A stretch of 64,000 nt of DNA from Methylophaga thalassica (GTDB lineage Bacteria > Pseudomonadota > Gammaproteobacteria > Nitrosococcales > Methylophagaceae). Positions 9,293-20,000 of the stretch are shown here, one piece after another. Each line of letters starts with the position of its first letter. Position 1 is the first letter of the stretch. Both the position numbers and the translations under genes were made by a program. The stretch is taken from assembly GCF_030159795.1 (NCBI RefSeq), contig NZ_BSND01000013.1, positions 248,001 through 312,000 on the forward strand. Direction: 5' to 3'. The notes beneath the pieces are model-generated. The model saw nothing but the letters and a program-made list of their open reading frames with translations, made no database searches and had not been told where the DNA came from.

Positions 9293-9722
9293 GTTATTTA
9301 CTGATGGTGCCTGTAGTGGCAATCCCGGCCCAGGTGGTTGGGGCGTGATATTACGAGCAAAGGGACAAGAAAAAGAACTGTCCGGTGCCGAAAAAAATAC
9401 CACGAATAATCAAATGGAAATGATGGCCGTAATCGCCGGACTTGAAGCATTAAAGCGCCCATGTCAGGTCACCATTACCACGGATTCACAGTATGTCATT
9501 AAAGGCATGACCGAATGGTTAACAGGCTGGAAAGCCAAAAATTGGAAAACAGCAGCAAAAAAACCAGTGAAGAATGTTGAACTCTGGCAGCGCCTTGATA
9601 AAGCAGTAGCGCCTCATCAGGTAAAATGGGAATGGGTGAGAGGTCATCAGGGACATGTTGAAAACGAACGCGCGGATCAATTAGCTGTTGCCGCTAGAGA
9701 ACAAATAGCCGCTAAGAAATAA
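9279..9722 (+). CDS. rnhA: Ribonuclease HI
   Basis: A 147-residue endonuclease that removes the RNA strand of RNA:DNA hybrids (R-loops, primers). The active-site pattern is complete: D in [18 protein letters not shown] in [14 protein letters not shown] in TTDSQYV and a late D in [10 protein letters not shown] basic protrusion ([16 protein letters not shown]) matches the handle region of E. coli RNase HI. It overlaps the upstream methyltransferase gene and lies 9 bp before dnaQ. Pairing with dnaQ is conserved in proteobacteria. Confidence 0.97.
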   Translation: MDHVELFTDGACSGNPGPGGWGVILRAKGQEKELSGAEKNTTNNQMEMMAVIAGLEALKRPCQVTITTDSQYVIKGMTEWLTGWKAKNWKTAAKKPVKNVELWQRLDKAVAPHQVKWEWVRGHQGHVENERADQLAVAAREQIAAKK

Positions 9723-9731
9723 GAGGACACC

Positions 9732-10475
9732 ATGGCAGAAAATGTTGTTAAACGACAAGTGATTCTGGATACCGAAACCACCGGTATCAGCACCGCTGAA
9801 GATCATCGTATTATTGAGATTGGCTGTGTGGAAATGGTTAATCGCCGCCTGACCGGGCAAACATTTCATCAATATATCAATCCTCATCGTGAGATTGATG
9901 CTGGTGCGATTGAGGTTCACGGTATCACCAATGAATTTTTAGCGGATAAACCCAGCTTTGAAGATATCGCTGAAGATTTTTTGCAATTCATTGAAGGTGC
10001 CGAGTTAATTATTCATAACGCCCCGTTCGACGTTGGCTTTATTGATCACGAGCTCAAAAAATTGAGCGGCGAAAAGCGCCGGGTTAATAAGCTTTGCACA
10101 GTATTAGATACTTTAAAAATGGCCAGGGACAAACATCCGGGCCAGAAAAACAATCTCGATGCCTTATGTAAACGTTATGACGTGGATAACTCCAACCGTG
10201 AGTTACATGGGGCCTTACTGGATGCTGAGATTTTAGCGGACGTTTATTTAGCAATGACCGGTGGCCAGGTTAGTATGTTGCTGGCCGCTAATGAAGAGGA
10301 AACGGTAACCTCAACCCCATCAGGAAGCGAAGCTGAAGAAGTGATTGCGACTGTGAAGTCCAGAAACCTCAAAGTCATCCGAGCCTCGGAAGAAGAACTT
10401 GCTGCGCATGAGGCGATGTTAGAAAAAGTGCAGAAAAGTAGTGGTGGGGAATGTGTTTGGTTGAGAGAATCATAG
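9732..10475 (+). CDS. dnaQ: DNA polymerase III epsilon subunit, 3'-5' proofreading exonuclease
   Basis: A 247-residue DEDDh exonuclease that proofreads for the replicative polymerase. The Exo I motif is in VILDTETTG, Exo II in IIHNAPFDVGFIDHE and Exo III in HGALLDAEILADVYLAM. The C-terminal 60 residues form the less conserved tail that contacts the alpha subunit. It follows rnhA by 9 bp on the same strand, whereas in E. coli rnhA and dnaQ are divergent. Downstream lies a long non-coding block rich in palindromes. Confidence 0.96.
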   Translation: MAENVVKRQVILDTETTGISTAEDHRIIEIGCVEMVNRRLTGQTFHQYINPHREIDAGAIEVHGITNEFLADKPSFEDIAEDFLQFIEGAELIIHNAPFDVGFIDHELKKLSGEKRRVNKLCTVLDTLKMARDKHPGQKNNLDALCKRYDVDNSNRELHGALLDAEILADVYLAMTGGQVSMLLAANEEETVTSTPSGSEAEEVIATVKSRNLKVIRASEEELAAHEAMLEKVQKSSGGECVWLRES

Positions 10476-10499
10476 TCTTTAAGACTTTTAGGGTTGTAG

Positions 10500-10524
10500 G
10501 TTGGGTTGAGGAACGAAACCCAAC
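10500..10524. repeat. 8-bp-arm palindrome downstream of dnaQ
   Basis: GTTGGGTT (10500-10507) and AACCCAAC (10517-10524) can form a perfect 8-bp stem with a 9-base loop. No T-run follows, so it is not a typical intrinsic terminator. It begins the palindrome-rich stretch that continues to grpE and looks like a short dispersed intergenic repeat. Confidence 0.55.
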
Positions 10525-10575
10525 ACGCTCGTTGAATTAAAGTATCGAAGCTGCCGCGGGGCATTCATTTAATTG

Positions 10576-10645
10576 GATTCGTGACATCCATGTCATTCAC
10601 CCTTTGGGCGCTTCCGGCGTCCAAATTCGTTCCAGACGAATTTGT
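10576..10645. repeat. Structured 70-bp repeat, copy 1
   Basis: Copy 1 of a unit repeated at 10737-10806; about 57 of 70 positions agree by eye. It holds three successive hairpins: GTGACA/TGTCAT with a 4-base loop, CGCT/GGCG with a 3-base loop, and CAAATTCGT/ACGAATTTG with a 5-base loop (10622-10644). Each stem differs from copy 2 by at least one paired change that keeps the pairing. It is not within any credible coding frame. Confidence 0.7.
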
Positions 10646-10700
10646 GCTTGTCCAAAATAAACGAACCAAACAAAAGGGCACCCGATATTGCCTTGTCTCA

Positions 10701-10857
10701 AAAAATTCACTGCATTTTATGGCGTGGACGAAAACTGATTCGCGACATCCCTGTCGCTTACCCTTCGGGCGTCTCTGACGTCCAAATTTGTTCCGGACAA
10801 ATTTGTCGCTACGCTCAAACAGGTGTCCACTTAATCCACAAAATGCAGTGAATTTTT
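10701..10857. mobile_element. 157-bp element with 22-bp terminal inverted repeats, MITE-like
   Basis: The arms at 10701-10722 and 10836-10857 are inverted copies of each other with one mismatch in 22 bases; similarity continues loosely outward. They enclose the second copy of the structured 70-bp repeat. The size, terminal inverted repeats and lack of coding capacity resemble a miniature inverted-repeat element or a dispersed palindromic element. No transposase or clear target duplication was seen, so mobility is inference. Confidence 0.45.
10737..10806. repeat. Structured 70-bp repeat, copy 2
   Basis: Copy 2 of the unit at 10576-10645. Its three hairpins are GCGACA/TGTCGC (10742-10757), CGTC/GACG and CAAATTTGT/ACAAATTTG (10783-10805). 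Compared with copy 1, T-A has become C-G in the first stem, C-G has become T-A in the second and C-G has become T-A in the third. This copy lies between the 22-bp inverted arms of the 157-bp element. Confidence 0.7.
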
Positions 10858-11207
10858 AGCGGCAATAGACGGGAAGGTTGGGAGCTTTTCAAATCCTCGT
10901 TTGTGCTGACGAGTAGCGGAGGTTTATCTGGATCATGATTGGTCCTGACCGAAGGAAGTTTTAACCAGACGCCAGATAAAGTGAGCAACGCACTGGAGCC
11001 GCAGGCCAGCACGCTGGGGTGCCTTAGGGTTGTTAGGGAAATGGGCAAGCACAAACATCGTCGGGAACGATTTTGAATTGCGAAGCAACCTGCTTGCAGA
11101 TGAGTCACAGGGAAGTGGCGAATATTTCCCTGACTCGCCAGTAAGGCGAAATAGCTTGCAAATAAATCAACGCTCATCGGGATATCTAAACAAAATCTAA
11201 ATTTCGC
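10858..11207. other. Non-coding, hairpin-rich DNA upstream of grpE
   Basis: No credible gene is visible here; one antisense open frame crosses repeats and the heat-shock promoter and is rejected. Several inverted repeats are present: CTCGT/ACGAG (10896-10900, 10909-10913), a perfect 9-bp pair TTTATCTGG/CCAGATAAA (10923-10931, 10972-10980), GAGTC-AGGGAA/TTCCCT-GACTC (11102-11114, 11126-11136), TCGCC/GGCGA (11135-11139, 11145-11149) and a perfect 10-bp pair AAGGCGAAAT/ATTTCGCCTT (11143-11152, 11201-11210). It may be a structured RNA, a decayed mobile element or a dispersed repeat. Confidence 0.5.
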
Positions 11208-11235
11208 CTTGAAATCAAATTTTTTACCCCCAGAT
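11208..11235 (+). promoter_or_regulatory. Sigma-32 (RpoH) heat-shock promoter of grpE
   Basis: CTTGAA at 11208-11213 is followed after 13 bp by CCCCCA (11227-11232), close to the RpoH consensus CTTGAA-N13/14-CCCCAT. It lies about 37 bp before the grpE ATG. The upstream part of the -35 box overlaps the 3' arm of a 10-bp inverted repeat. Confidence 0.85.
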
Positions 11236-11271
11236 TGACGTTCTGTTAGAAGCAAAGCGGAATACATCATC

Positions 11272-11811
11272 ATGAGCAATGAAGAAATTGAAAAGCCAGA
11301 AGTAGAAGCGAGTGAGCAAGCTGAAACTGAGGCATCATCAGAAACAGAAAAAACAACAGAGCAGTTGTTGGAAGAAGCACAAAAACAAGCAGAAGAAAAC
11401 TGGAACCAGGTGTTATTAGCTCGTGCTGATCTGGAAAATGTTCGTCGCCGTCATGCTCGGGACCTGGAAAATGCCCATAAACACGCTTTAGATAAGTTTG
11501 TGAATGAGCTTTTACCCATTTGTGACAGCCTTGAACTTGGCTTAAATGCGGCTAAGTCAGAATCAGCGACGCTAGATGCAGTTCGCGATGGTATGAGTAT
11601 GACCATGAAAATGTTACTCGATAATATTGGCAAGCTTGGTTTGGAACAGGTTGATCCTGTGGGCCAACCGTTTGACCCTGAGTTACACCAGGCTGTGTCT
11701 ATGCAACCTGCCGATGGCATTGAAGCCAACCATGTCATTAGCGTGATGCAGAAAGGTTATAGCTTCAATGGCCGTTTACTTCGACCGGCAATGGTTGTGG
11801 TCTCTCAATAA
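11272..11811 (+). CDS. grpE: Nucleotide exchange factor GrpE
   Basis: A 179-residue cochaperone that drives ADP release from DnaK. An acidic, glutamate-rich N-terminus (residues 1-45) leads into a long coiled coil, then the beta-wing domain with the signature PVGQPFDPELHQAV and the ending NGRLLRPAMVVVS. It lies 100 bp upstream of dnaK, and each gene has its own sigma-32 promoter. The length is slightly below E. coli GrpE (197) because the N-terminus is shorter. Confidence 0.97.
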   Translation: MSNEEIEKPEVEASEQAETEASSETEKTTEQLLEEAQKQAEENWNQVLLARADLENVRRRHARDLENAHKHALDKFVNELLPICDSLELGLNAAKSESATLDAVRDGMSMTMKMLLDNIGKLGLEQVDPVGQPFDPELHQAVSMQPADGIEANHVISVMQKGYSFNGRLLRPAMVVVSQ

Positions 11812-11826
11812 AAATACATTCGGGGG

Positions 11827-11853
11827 CTTGAAATTTTAATTTTATCCCCCAAT
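11827..11853 (+). promoter_or_regulatory. Sigma-32 heat-shock promoter of dnaK
   Basis: CTTGAA at 11827-11832, 13 bp, then CCCCC at 11846-11850 followed by AATT. This is a second RpoH-type promoter, in the grpE-dnaK gap and about 60 bp upstream of the dnaK ATG. The G-run just before the -35 box and the C-run at the -10 box can also pair as GGGGG/CCCCC. Confidence 0.85.
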
Positions 11854-11911
11854 TACTTATCCGAAGGCGGCTTAAATAGCCAGCAAGATACAAGATTGAT
11901 GGAGTATAAAA

Positions 11912-13831
11912 ATGGGAAAAATTATTGGTATTGACTTAGGAACAACAAATTCCTGTGTCGCAGTGATGGAAGATGGCAAAGCACGCGTTATCGAAAACAG
12001 CGAAGGCGATCGCACTACGCCATCAATCATTGCTTTTACAAAAGATGACGAAGTCTTAGTTGGTCAGTCTGCAAAACGTCAGGCGGTCACTAATCCAAAC
12101 AATACACTGTACGGTATCAAACGTTTGATTGGCCGTAAGTTTAAAGAAGATGTCGTTCAGCGTGACATCGATATGGTGCCCTACAAAATCGTTGAAGCAG
12201 ACAATGGCGATGCCTGGGTGTCTGTTAACGATAAAAAAATGGCACCACCTGAAATTTCAGCACGTGTTCTGATGAAAATGAAGAAAACCGCTGAAGAATT
12301 CCTGGGTGAACCTGTCACAGAAGCGGTGGTCACTGTGCCTGCTTACTTCAACGACTCACAACGTCAGGCAACCAAAGACGCGGGTAAAATTGCCGGTCTG
12401 GAAGTTAAACGTATTATCAACGAACCAACCGCTGCTGCACTGGCATACGGCATGGACAAAAAACGCGGCGATTCTACCGTTGTTGTTTATGACCTAGGTG
12501 GTGGTACATTCGACGTATCAATCATTGAGATTGCGGATATTGAAGGCGAACACCAATTTGAAGTATTAGCCACTAATGGTGATACCTTCTTAGGTGGTGA
12601 AGATTTCGACCAACGCATCATTGATTATTTAGTGGCTGAGTTCAAAAAAGATCAAGGTGTTGACCTGGCAAAAGATCCATTGGCTCTGCAACGTCTGAAA
12701 GATGCGGCTGAAAAAGCGAAGATCGAACTGTCTTCAAGCCAGCAAACAGATATTAACCTGCCTTACATCACCGCGGATGCATCAGGTCCTAAACACATGG
12801 AAATGCGTCTAACACGTGCTAAGTTGGAATCATTGGTTGAAGACCTGATTTCACGCAGCATGGAGCCATGTAAAATGGCACTGAAAGATGCTGGCCTATC
12901 TACATCTGAAATCAACGATGTGATTTTAGTCGGTGGTCAAACCCGCATGCCTAAAGTGCAGGAAGCGGTTAAAGAAATGTTTGGTAAAGAGCCTCGTCGT
13001 GATGTGAACCCTGACGAAGCGGTTGCAGTGGGTGCTGCTATCCAGGCAGCGGTGCTTTCAGGTGATGTTAAAGACGTATTGTTACTTGACGTCACGCCAC
13101 TGAGCCTGGGTATTGAAACCATGGGTGGTGTGATGACTAAACTGGTTGAGAAAAACACCACGATTCCGACAAAAGCGAATCAAGTGTTCTCAACAGCAGA
13201 GGACAATCAACCCGCGGTAACCATTCATGTGCTTCAAGGTGAGCGTGAAATGGCATCAGCGAATAAATCACTGGGTCGTTTTGACTTGGCAGATATTCCT
13301 CCTGCTCCACGTGGTACACCGCAAATCGAAGTGACATTTGATATTGATGCTAACGGTATTCTTAACGTATCAGCAGCAGATAAAGCGACAGGCAAAAAAC
13401 AATCTATCGTGATTAAAGCGTCTAGTGGCTTATCTGATGAAGAAGTTGAGAAAATGGTGAAAGATGCAGAAGCGCATGCGGATGAAGATCGTAAATTCCA
13501 TGAGCTAGTGACTGCACGTAACCAAGCTGATGCATTAATTCACGGCACAGAAAAATCACTTAAAGATTTAGGTGATAAAGTTGAAGCTGATGAAAAAGCA
13601 AAAATTGAATCAGCGATCGCCGCTTTACAAGAAGCGATTAAAGGCGAAGACAAAGACGACATTGAAGCAAAAACAACCGCTTTAAGTGAAGTCGCTGGCA
13701 AGTTAGCAGAACGTGCTTATGCAGAAAATGCAGAAGCCGGTGCTGATGCAGGTCAAGCCGACAGTGCAAAAGCAGGTGATGACGTCGTTGACGCTGAGTT
13801 TGAAGAAGTTGACGACGACAACAAAAAATAA
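11912..13831 (+). CDS. dnaK: Chaperone protein DnaK (Hsp70)
   Basis: A 639-residue ATP-dependent chaperone, full length (E. coli 638). The ATPase domain begins with the phosphate-1 motif [19 protein letters not shown] and contains [15 protein letters not shown] and VGGQTRMP. The conserved linker [19 protein letters not shown] joins the substrate-binding domain, and the lid ends in an acidic, alanine/glycine-rich tail ([15 protein letters not shown]) typical of proteobacteria. A GGAG ribosome binding site precedes the ATG. It is driven by its own heat-shock promoter, with likely read-through from grpE. Confidence 0.99.
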   Translation: MGKIIGIDLGTTNSCVAVMEDGKARVIENSEGDRTTPSIIAFTKDDEVLVGQSAKRQAVTNPNNTLYGIKRLIGRKFKEDVVQRDIDMVPYKIVEADNGDAWVSVNDKKMAPPEISARVLMKMKKTAEEFLGEPVTEAVVTVPAYFNDSQRQATKDAGKIAGLEVKRIINEPTAAALAYGMDKKRGDSTVVVYDLGGGTFDVSIIEIADIEGEHQFEVLATNGDTFLGGEDFDQRIIDYLVAEFKKDQGVDLAKDPLALQRLKDAAEKAKIELSSSQQTDINLPYITADASGPKHMEMRLTRAKLESLVEDLISRSMEPCKMALKDAGLSTSEINDVILVGGQTRMPKVQEAVKEMFGKEPRRDVNPDEAVAVGAAIQAAVLSGDVKDVLLLDVTPLSLGIETMGGVMTKLVEKNTTIPTKANQVFSTAEDNQPAVTIHVLQGEREMASANKSLGRFDLADIPPAPRGTPQIEVTFDIDANGILNVSAADKATGKKQSIVIKASSGLSDEEVEKMVKDAEAHADEDRKFHELVTARNQADALIHGTEKSLKDLGDKVEADEKAKIESAIAALQEAIKGEDKDDIEAKTTALSEVAGKLAERAYAENAEAGADAGQADSAKAGDDVVDAEFEEVDDDNKK

Positions 13832-13860
13832 TCTTTAACGAGATTATGTTGAGCATGGCA

Positions 13861-13900
13861 AACAGGCGTCAGGAATTTCCGGCGCCTGTTTTGTCGTTTT
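13861..13900 (+). terminator. Hairpin terminator or attenuator between dnaK and dnaJ
   Basis: AACAGGCG (13861-13868) pairs with CGCCTGTT (13883-13890), followed by TTGTCGTTTT. The tail is an imperfect T-run, so partial termination that lowers dnaJ relative to dnaK is plausible. Confidence 0.6.
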
Positions 13901-13921
13901 AGGTAGTTGGGAAAAAGAATA

Positions 13922-15034
13922 ATGGCCAAAAGAGACTATTACGAAGTTTTAGAATTATCACGCACGGCGACTGAAGCTGAAATCAAAAAAGCCTATCGTC
14001 GCATGGCGATGAAATATCATCCGGACAGAAATCCCGATGATGCTGAAGCTGAGTCCAAGTTTAAGGAAGCCAAAGAAGCCTACGAAATTTTATCTGATAG
14101 TCAAAAACGTGCTGCCTATGATCAGTTTGGTCATGAGGGTGTGGATCAATCCATGGGTGGAGGATTCAGAAGTAGTGGCGGCTTCAGCGATATTTTTGGT
14201 GATGTATTTAATGATATTTTCGGCGGTGGTGGCGGTGGCCGACAGCAGGCTTATCGCGGTGCTGATTTAAGATACCGTCTTGATTTGTCATTGGAAGATG
14301 CCGTTGCCGGAACCACGGCGAAGATACGTATTCCGGTCAATGTTGAATGTAACACCTGTGATGGCAGTGGTGCCAAGAAAGGCACACAGCCTGTTACCTG
14401 TACCACCTGTGGTGGTCATGGTCAGGTACGTATTCAGCAAGGATTCTTCACCATGCAACAGCCGTGTCCTCATTGTCGGGGCACAGGTAAAATGATTAAA
14501 GAGCCTTGCCCAGACTGTCATGGTGAGGGGCTGGTTCAGGAAGAAAAAACACTGCAAGTGAAAGTCCCTGCTGGTGTCGATACAGGCGACCGTATCCGTC
14601 TGGCGGGTGAAGGTGAAGCGGGTACTCACGGTGCCCCTGCTGGTGATTTGTATGTGGAAGTGTCAGTCAGCCGACATGATGTCTTCACTCGTGATGGTAC
14701 AAATTTATTTTGCGATGTGCCATTGAGTTTTGTCACTGCGGCATTGGGCGGTGAAGTGGAAGTACCGACCTTGGAAGGCAAAGCCAATCTGAAGATTCCA
14801 GAAGGCACGCAAACTGGCCAGCAATTCCGCCTGAAAGGTAAAGGTGTGCAGTCAGTTCGTGGTGGTGCAACCGGCGATCTTTTATGTCGGGTTATTATCG
14901 AAACCCCCGTGAAGTTATCAAAAAAACAGAAAGAATTACTGCAAGAGTTTGAGGGCGATCTGAAAGGGGGCGGTGAAAAGCACAACCCGAAACATAGCTC
15001 CTGGCTGGATGCGGTAAAACGTTTTTTTGAATAA
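13922..15034 (+). CDS. dnaJ: Chaperone protein DnaJ (Hsp40)
   Basis: A 370-residue type I J-protein that delivers substrates to DnaK and stimulates its ATPase. The J domain (residues 1-70) carries the HPD motif in [11 protein letters not shown] glycine/phenylalanine-rich linker (about 75-115) follows. Four zinc motifs are intact: [24 protein letters not shown] and CPDCHGEG. I start at the ATG at 13922 ([10 protein letters not shown]), the conserved N-terminus, not at an in-frame TTG 15 bp upstream. A dapB gene follows after 44 bp. Confidence 0.98.
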   Translation: MAKRDYYEVLELSRTATEAEIKKAYRRMAMKYHPDRNPDDAEAESKFKEAKEAYEILSDSQKRAAYDQFGHEGVDQSMGGGFRSSGGFSDIFGDVFNDIFGGGGGGRQQAYRGADLRYRLDLSLEDAVAGTTAKIRIPVNVECNTCDGSGAKKGTQPVTCTTCGGHGQVRIQQGFFTMQQPCPHCRGTGKMIKEPCPDCHGEGLVQEEKTLQVKVPAGVDTGDRIRLAGEGEAGTHGAPAGDLYVEVSVSRHDVFTRDGTNLFCDVPLSFVTAALGGEVEVPTLEGKANLKIPEGTQTGQQFRLKGKGVQSVRGGATGDLLCRVIIETPVKLSKKQKELLQEFEGDLKGGGEKHNPKHSSWLDAVKRFFE

Positions 15035-15039
15035 TATGA

Positions 15040-15885
<846 letters not shown>

Positions 15886-15942
15886 ATTCTGACTGACAAT
15901 TTTCTGTTAGAGCTCTGCTTCTGATCTCTAAATTTCTTTACC

Positions 15943-15978
15943 AATACCCTGCTTCATGCAGGGTATTGTACTTTTCTC
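15943..15978 (+). terminator. Intrinsic terminator after dapB
   Basis: AATACCCTGC (15943-15952) and GCAGGGTATT (15958-15967) form a perfect 10-bp stem with a TTCAT loop, followed by GTACTTTTCTCTT. It closes the grpE-dnaK-dnaJ-dapB unit. Confidence 0.8.
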
Positions 15979-16024
15979 TTAACTTACTTATATAATCGAA
16001 CCAACGCATTAACAGGTTGGATTG

Positions 16025-17074
16025 ATGGCACCACATGCTCAGATTCTCATAGTTGACGATGTCCCTGACAATATTCAGGTCGCTATGAATTTGCTGAGAG
16101 AAGACAGTTATGAGTTTTCTTTTGCCAATAGTGGCGAAAAAGCATTATCAATTCTCAATAGTGATGATGCTGATTTTGACCTTATTCTGCTCGATATAAT
16201 GATGCCTGGTATCGATGGTTATGAAACCTGTAAACGCATAAAGGCTAGCTCACAATATCAGGATATTCCTATCATATTCCTCACGGCCAAAGCCGATGTT
16301 GACTCGATTGCCAAGGCATTTCAGGCTGGCGGGGTCGATTATGTGACCAAACCGTTTCATGCTGCTGAGCTGTTAGCACGTGTCAGAACCCATATCCAGC
16401 TATACCAAACCAAAAAGTGGCTCGAACAACAAAATATTGACCTTGAGACAAAATCCCGTTTCGCCCAGGCTCGATTATTATCTGAATTAGAAAACAGCCA
16501 AAAAGAATTAATCTGGTTTTTAACTGAGCTGATGGAATCGACATCAGATGAAACAGGCAAACACATACGTCGTGTGGCAGAAATCTCAGCATTATTGGCA
16601 AAACTTCATCCGACATTAACCGATATGGATGCAGATACCCTTTATCATGCTTCACCGATGCACGATATCGGTAAGATGACAGTGCCTCATGAGATTCTTC
16701 ATAAGCCAGGGAAATATACGCCGGAAGAGTTTGAGATCATGAAATCGCATACCACTAATGCCTATAAATTATTGTCTGGTTCCAAACGTAAATTAATTAA
16801 ATCAGCGGCGATTATTGCTCATCAACATCATGAAAAATGGGATGGCAGTGGCTATCCGAGAGCGCTAAAGGGCGATGATATCCACATATATGGTCGTATC
16901 GTGGCATTAGCGGATGTGTTTGATGCCTTAACCCATCAACGTTGTTATAAACCTGCCTGGTCTGTGAATGAGGCTATTGAGTTCATTAAAGAACAGCGAG
17001 GTCTTCACTTTGATCCTGAATTAGTGGACTTGATGATACAGAATCTTGATAAGTTTGCTGAAATAGTGAAATAG
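16025..17074 (+). CDS. Response regulator with HD-GYP domain, predicted c-di-GMP phosphodiesterase
   Basis: A 349-residue two-domain protein. The N-terminal receiver has the acidic pair DD at 11-12 and phospho-acceptor D57 ([10 protein letters not shown]). A helical linker leads to the HD-GYP domain, with HDIGKM near residue 215 and [11 protein letters not shown] near 275. Intact HD and GYP motifs predict hydrolysis of cyclic di-GMP controlled by phosphorylation. The ATG at 16025 is preferred over an adjoining TTG. A BvgS-like hybrid kinase starts 11 bp downstream and is the likely signalling partner. Confidence 0.93.
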   Translation: MAPHAQILIVDDVPDNIQVAMNLLREDSYEFSFANSGEKALSILNSDDADFDLILLDIMMPGIDGYETCKRIKASSQYQDIPIIFLTAKADVDSIAKAFQAGGVDYVTKPFHAAELLARVRTHIQLYQTKKWLEQQNIDLETKSRFAQARLLSELENSQKELIWFLTELMESTSDETGKHIRRVAEISALLAKLHPTLTDMDADTLYHASPMHDIGKMTVPHEILHKPGKYTPEEFEIMKSHTTNAYKLLSGSKRKLIKSAAIIAHQHHEKWDGSGYPRALKGDDIHIYGRIVALADVFDALTHQRCYKPAWSVNEAIEFIKEQRGLHFDPELVDLMIQNLDKFAEIVK

Positions 17075-17085
17075 AAGCATATAAG

Positions 17086-20000
17086 ATGAATGATGATTTA
17101 ATAACAAAAAGAATGATGTTTATCACTTTGTTCTTTCTGTTATTAAATGTGGTCGTTACTTTGTTTAGCTCGACTGTTATGGCGGATAACGAAACGGTTA
17201 AAACACAGTATCAGACACCAGTATTACTAACGCAGGAAGAAATTGACTGGATAGAAACACATCCAGTAGTGATTGTCGGTGGAGGCGCTGAGTGGCCACC
17301 CTACGATTTTATTGATTCGAAAGGCCAGTATCAGGGTATAGCTAGAGACTACCTTAATATTATTTCATCGTTAACCGGTTTGAAATTCAAATATGAGGAG
17401 ACGGGTACTTGGCGCGATCACCTTAAACAGTTTGTGGCGGGAGAAATTGATTTACTACCTGCCGTATTTATGACACAGGAAAAGTCTTCATATATGGCTT
17501 TTTCCAGTCCCCATCACGAAGCAGTAGAGTATTTTTTTATTCGCAGTGATATCAAGCTGGATGACAAAAACTCTCTGGATAATTTACGGGTCGCTTTACC
17601 GAGAGATGACTCTCGCATCAGTACGATTAAACGTTATTTCCCTAAACTCAATATTGTTGAAACCAACACAGCAGATGAGGCTATTGAGCTGGTTTTAAAT
17701 GGCAAAGCCGACTTATTGTATGACTACTATGCTGTATTAAGTTACAAGCTGGATAGGCAAGGGATCCTGAATATCGAACCCTTACAGTCAACACGCTATT
17801 TAGGGAGTGAGAATCTCTATATGGCTACGCAGAAATCTGAGCCAGTGTTGTTATCCATTATTGATAAAGGTTTGCTGGCTATCTCTGCTGTGCAAAAACG
17901 TAGTATTGATGACAAGTGGTTCAAACGAAATATTATCGCAGAAGGCGTTTCCAAAAATATTATCCTGTCACCGAGTGAACAAGCCTGGTTAAACGAACAT
18001 AAAACAATTCGCTTTACGGGTGATCCAAATTGGTTGCCCTACGAAGCATTTGATAAAGATGGCAACTATATTGGTATTGTTGCTGAATATTTGCATTTGA
18101 TAGAAAAGAAGCTGGGTATCACGATTGAGTATGTTCCAACGTCCAGTTGGACTGAATCTATTGATCTGATTAAGTCTGGTAAAGTCGATATGATTTCAGA
18201 AACCAGTGATTCCACTTTGGGTCAGTTTCTTACTTTCACCAGGCCGTATTTAAATAGTCCGATTGTTGTCGTGATGCGTGATGACAATGTCTATGTCGAA
18301 AGTCTTTCTTCCATAAAAAAGAAAAAAATTGCGGTCATTCATGAATATGGTTATGTGAATAATATTCGCAACCAGTATCCCGAAATTAACTTCATCGAAG
18401 TCATGAGCAGTCAGGATGGCCTAACAGCTGTGTCTACGGGAAAAGTAGATGCATTGGTCGCAACATTGGCACAAGCCAGCTATCACATTGCAGAAATGGG
18501 GATTAATAATATCAGGATAGTGGGTGAAACCGGGTTTAAAACCTCTCTTGCATTCGGCTTTAGTGAGGCATATCAGCCTATGGTGAGTCTTTTTAATCGC
18601 ACATTTAATGCGATTTCGCTTACAGAGAAACAACGTATTCTGGATGAATGGGGAAAAGATAAATACGCAACGATCGTTGATTACAGTCTTGTTTTGAAGG
18701 TTATTGCAGTATTTCTGGTAGTAGTAGCATGGATTTTATATTGGAATAGAAAGCTCGCTGCTCAGATTCGTTTGCGGGAAGCGGCCGAAGCACAGACAAA
18801 AACATTGATAGATCATCTTCCCTTGCAAATTTCGGTGACACGCTATGATGGCCAGATTATTACTGGTAACCCGCAAGCCTTATTAGATTACAACCTACAA
18901 ATAGATGAATTGGAGCGATTTAATATTCTCGATTTTTACTCCAATCCAAGTCAGCGTGAGGATGTTCTGGAAGATATAAGAACAAAAGGGTTTGTCGATC
19001 AGAAAATCGTCCAGTTTAAAAAACTGGATGGTGAAGAACGCTCAATGATGGTGTCTATCATGCCCATCAAATATCAGAATCAAGATGCCTTGTTGGGTAT
19101 TGCGGTGGATCTGACGGACAGGCTGGAGATGGAAGCACAGTTGCTGGAGGCGAAAGAAAAAGCCGAGGTCGCTAATCGCACTAAATCTGAGTTTCTGGCC
19201 AATATGAGTCATGAAATTCGTACACCTATGAATGCCATTATTGGGTTTACCGAACTGCTTTATGAGCAGGTCAAAGACAACAAGATAAAATCCTATGTAA
19301 AAACCATTCATTCCGCCGGCAATGATTTAATGTTATTAATAAATGACATTCTCGATTTATCCAAAATTGAGGCGGGAAAATTAGAGATTAATTACGCAGC
19401 GACAAACCCGCACGTCTTATTTGAAGAGTTATCCCATATTTTCAGTGTGCCTTTGAGAAATAAAGGCGTAGAGCTGGTATTAGAAGTAGATGCTGAAATT
19501 CCACAAAGTCTGATGTTAGACGTGGTTCGACTGCGCCAGGTATTGCTCAACTTATTAGGAAACGCCGTTAAATTTACTGCGTCAGGGCGAATAACCATGC
19601 GGGCACGTGTCGATAATAAAAATAATATCGGCAGTAAATTAGGGCTGCGTATTGATGTGGAAGATACCGGTCTTGGTATTCCAGAAGATCAATTAGACCG
19701 AATTTTTGAAGACTTTAATCAAACAGTAGGTCAGGATACCGCCAAGTTTGGTGGTACTGGGTTGGGATTATCGATTTGCAGTCGTCTCATTAAACTGATG
19801 GGTGGGACGCTTACCGTCAAGAGTCAATTGGCCAAAGGGTCGATATTTACTGTGCACTTGGATAATGTCGTTGTGGCAGCGATTGCTGCTGAAACAACAT
19901 TGAATAATTACAGCGAACCGACATTGCCGGTTTTTGCTCCGGCAACCATTCTTGTGGTTGATGATATTGAAGATAACCGGCGCTTGGTGGCTGAGAGTTT

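Noticed and set aside
10815-11279. 154-codon open frame on the minus strand upstream of grpE
   Set aside because: It crosses the inverted-repeat element, several hairpins and the sigma-32 promoter, has no ribosome binding site and shows no domain pattern; it is best explained as chance in palindromic DNA.
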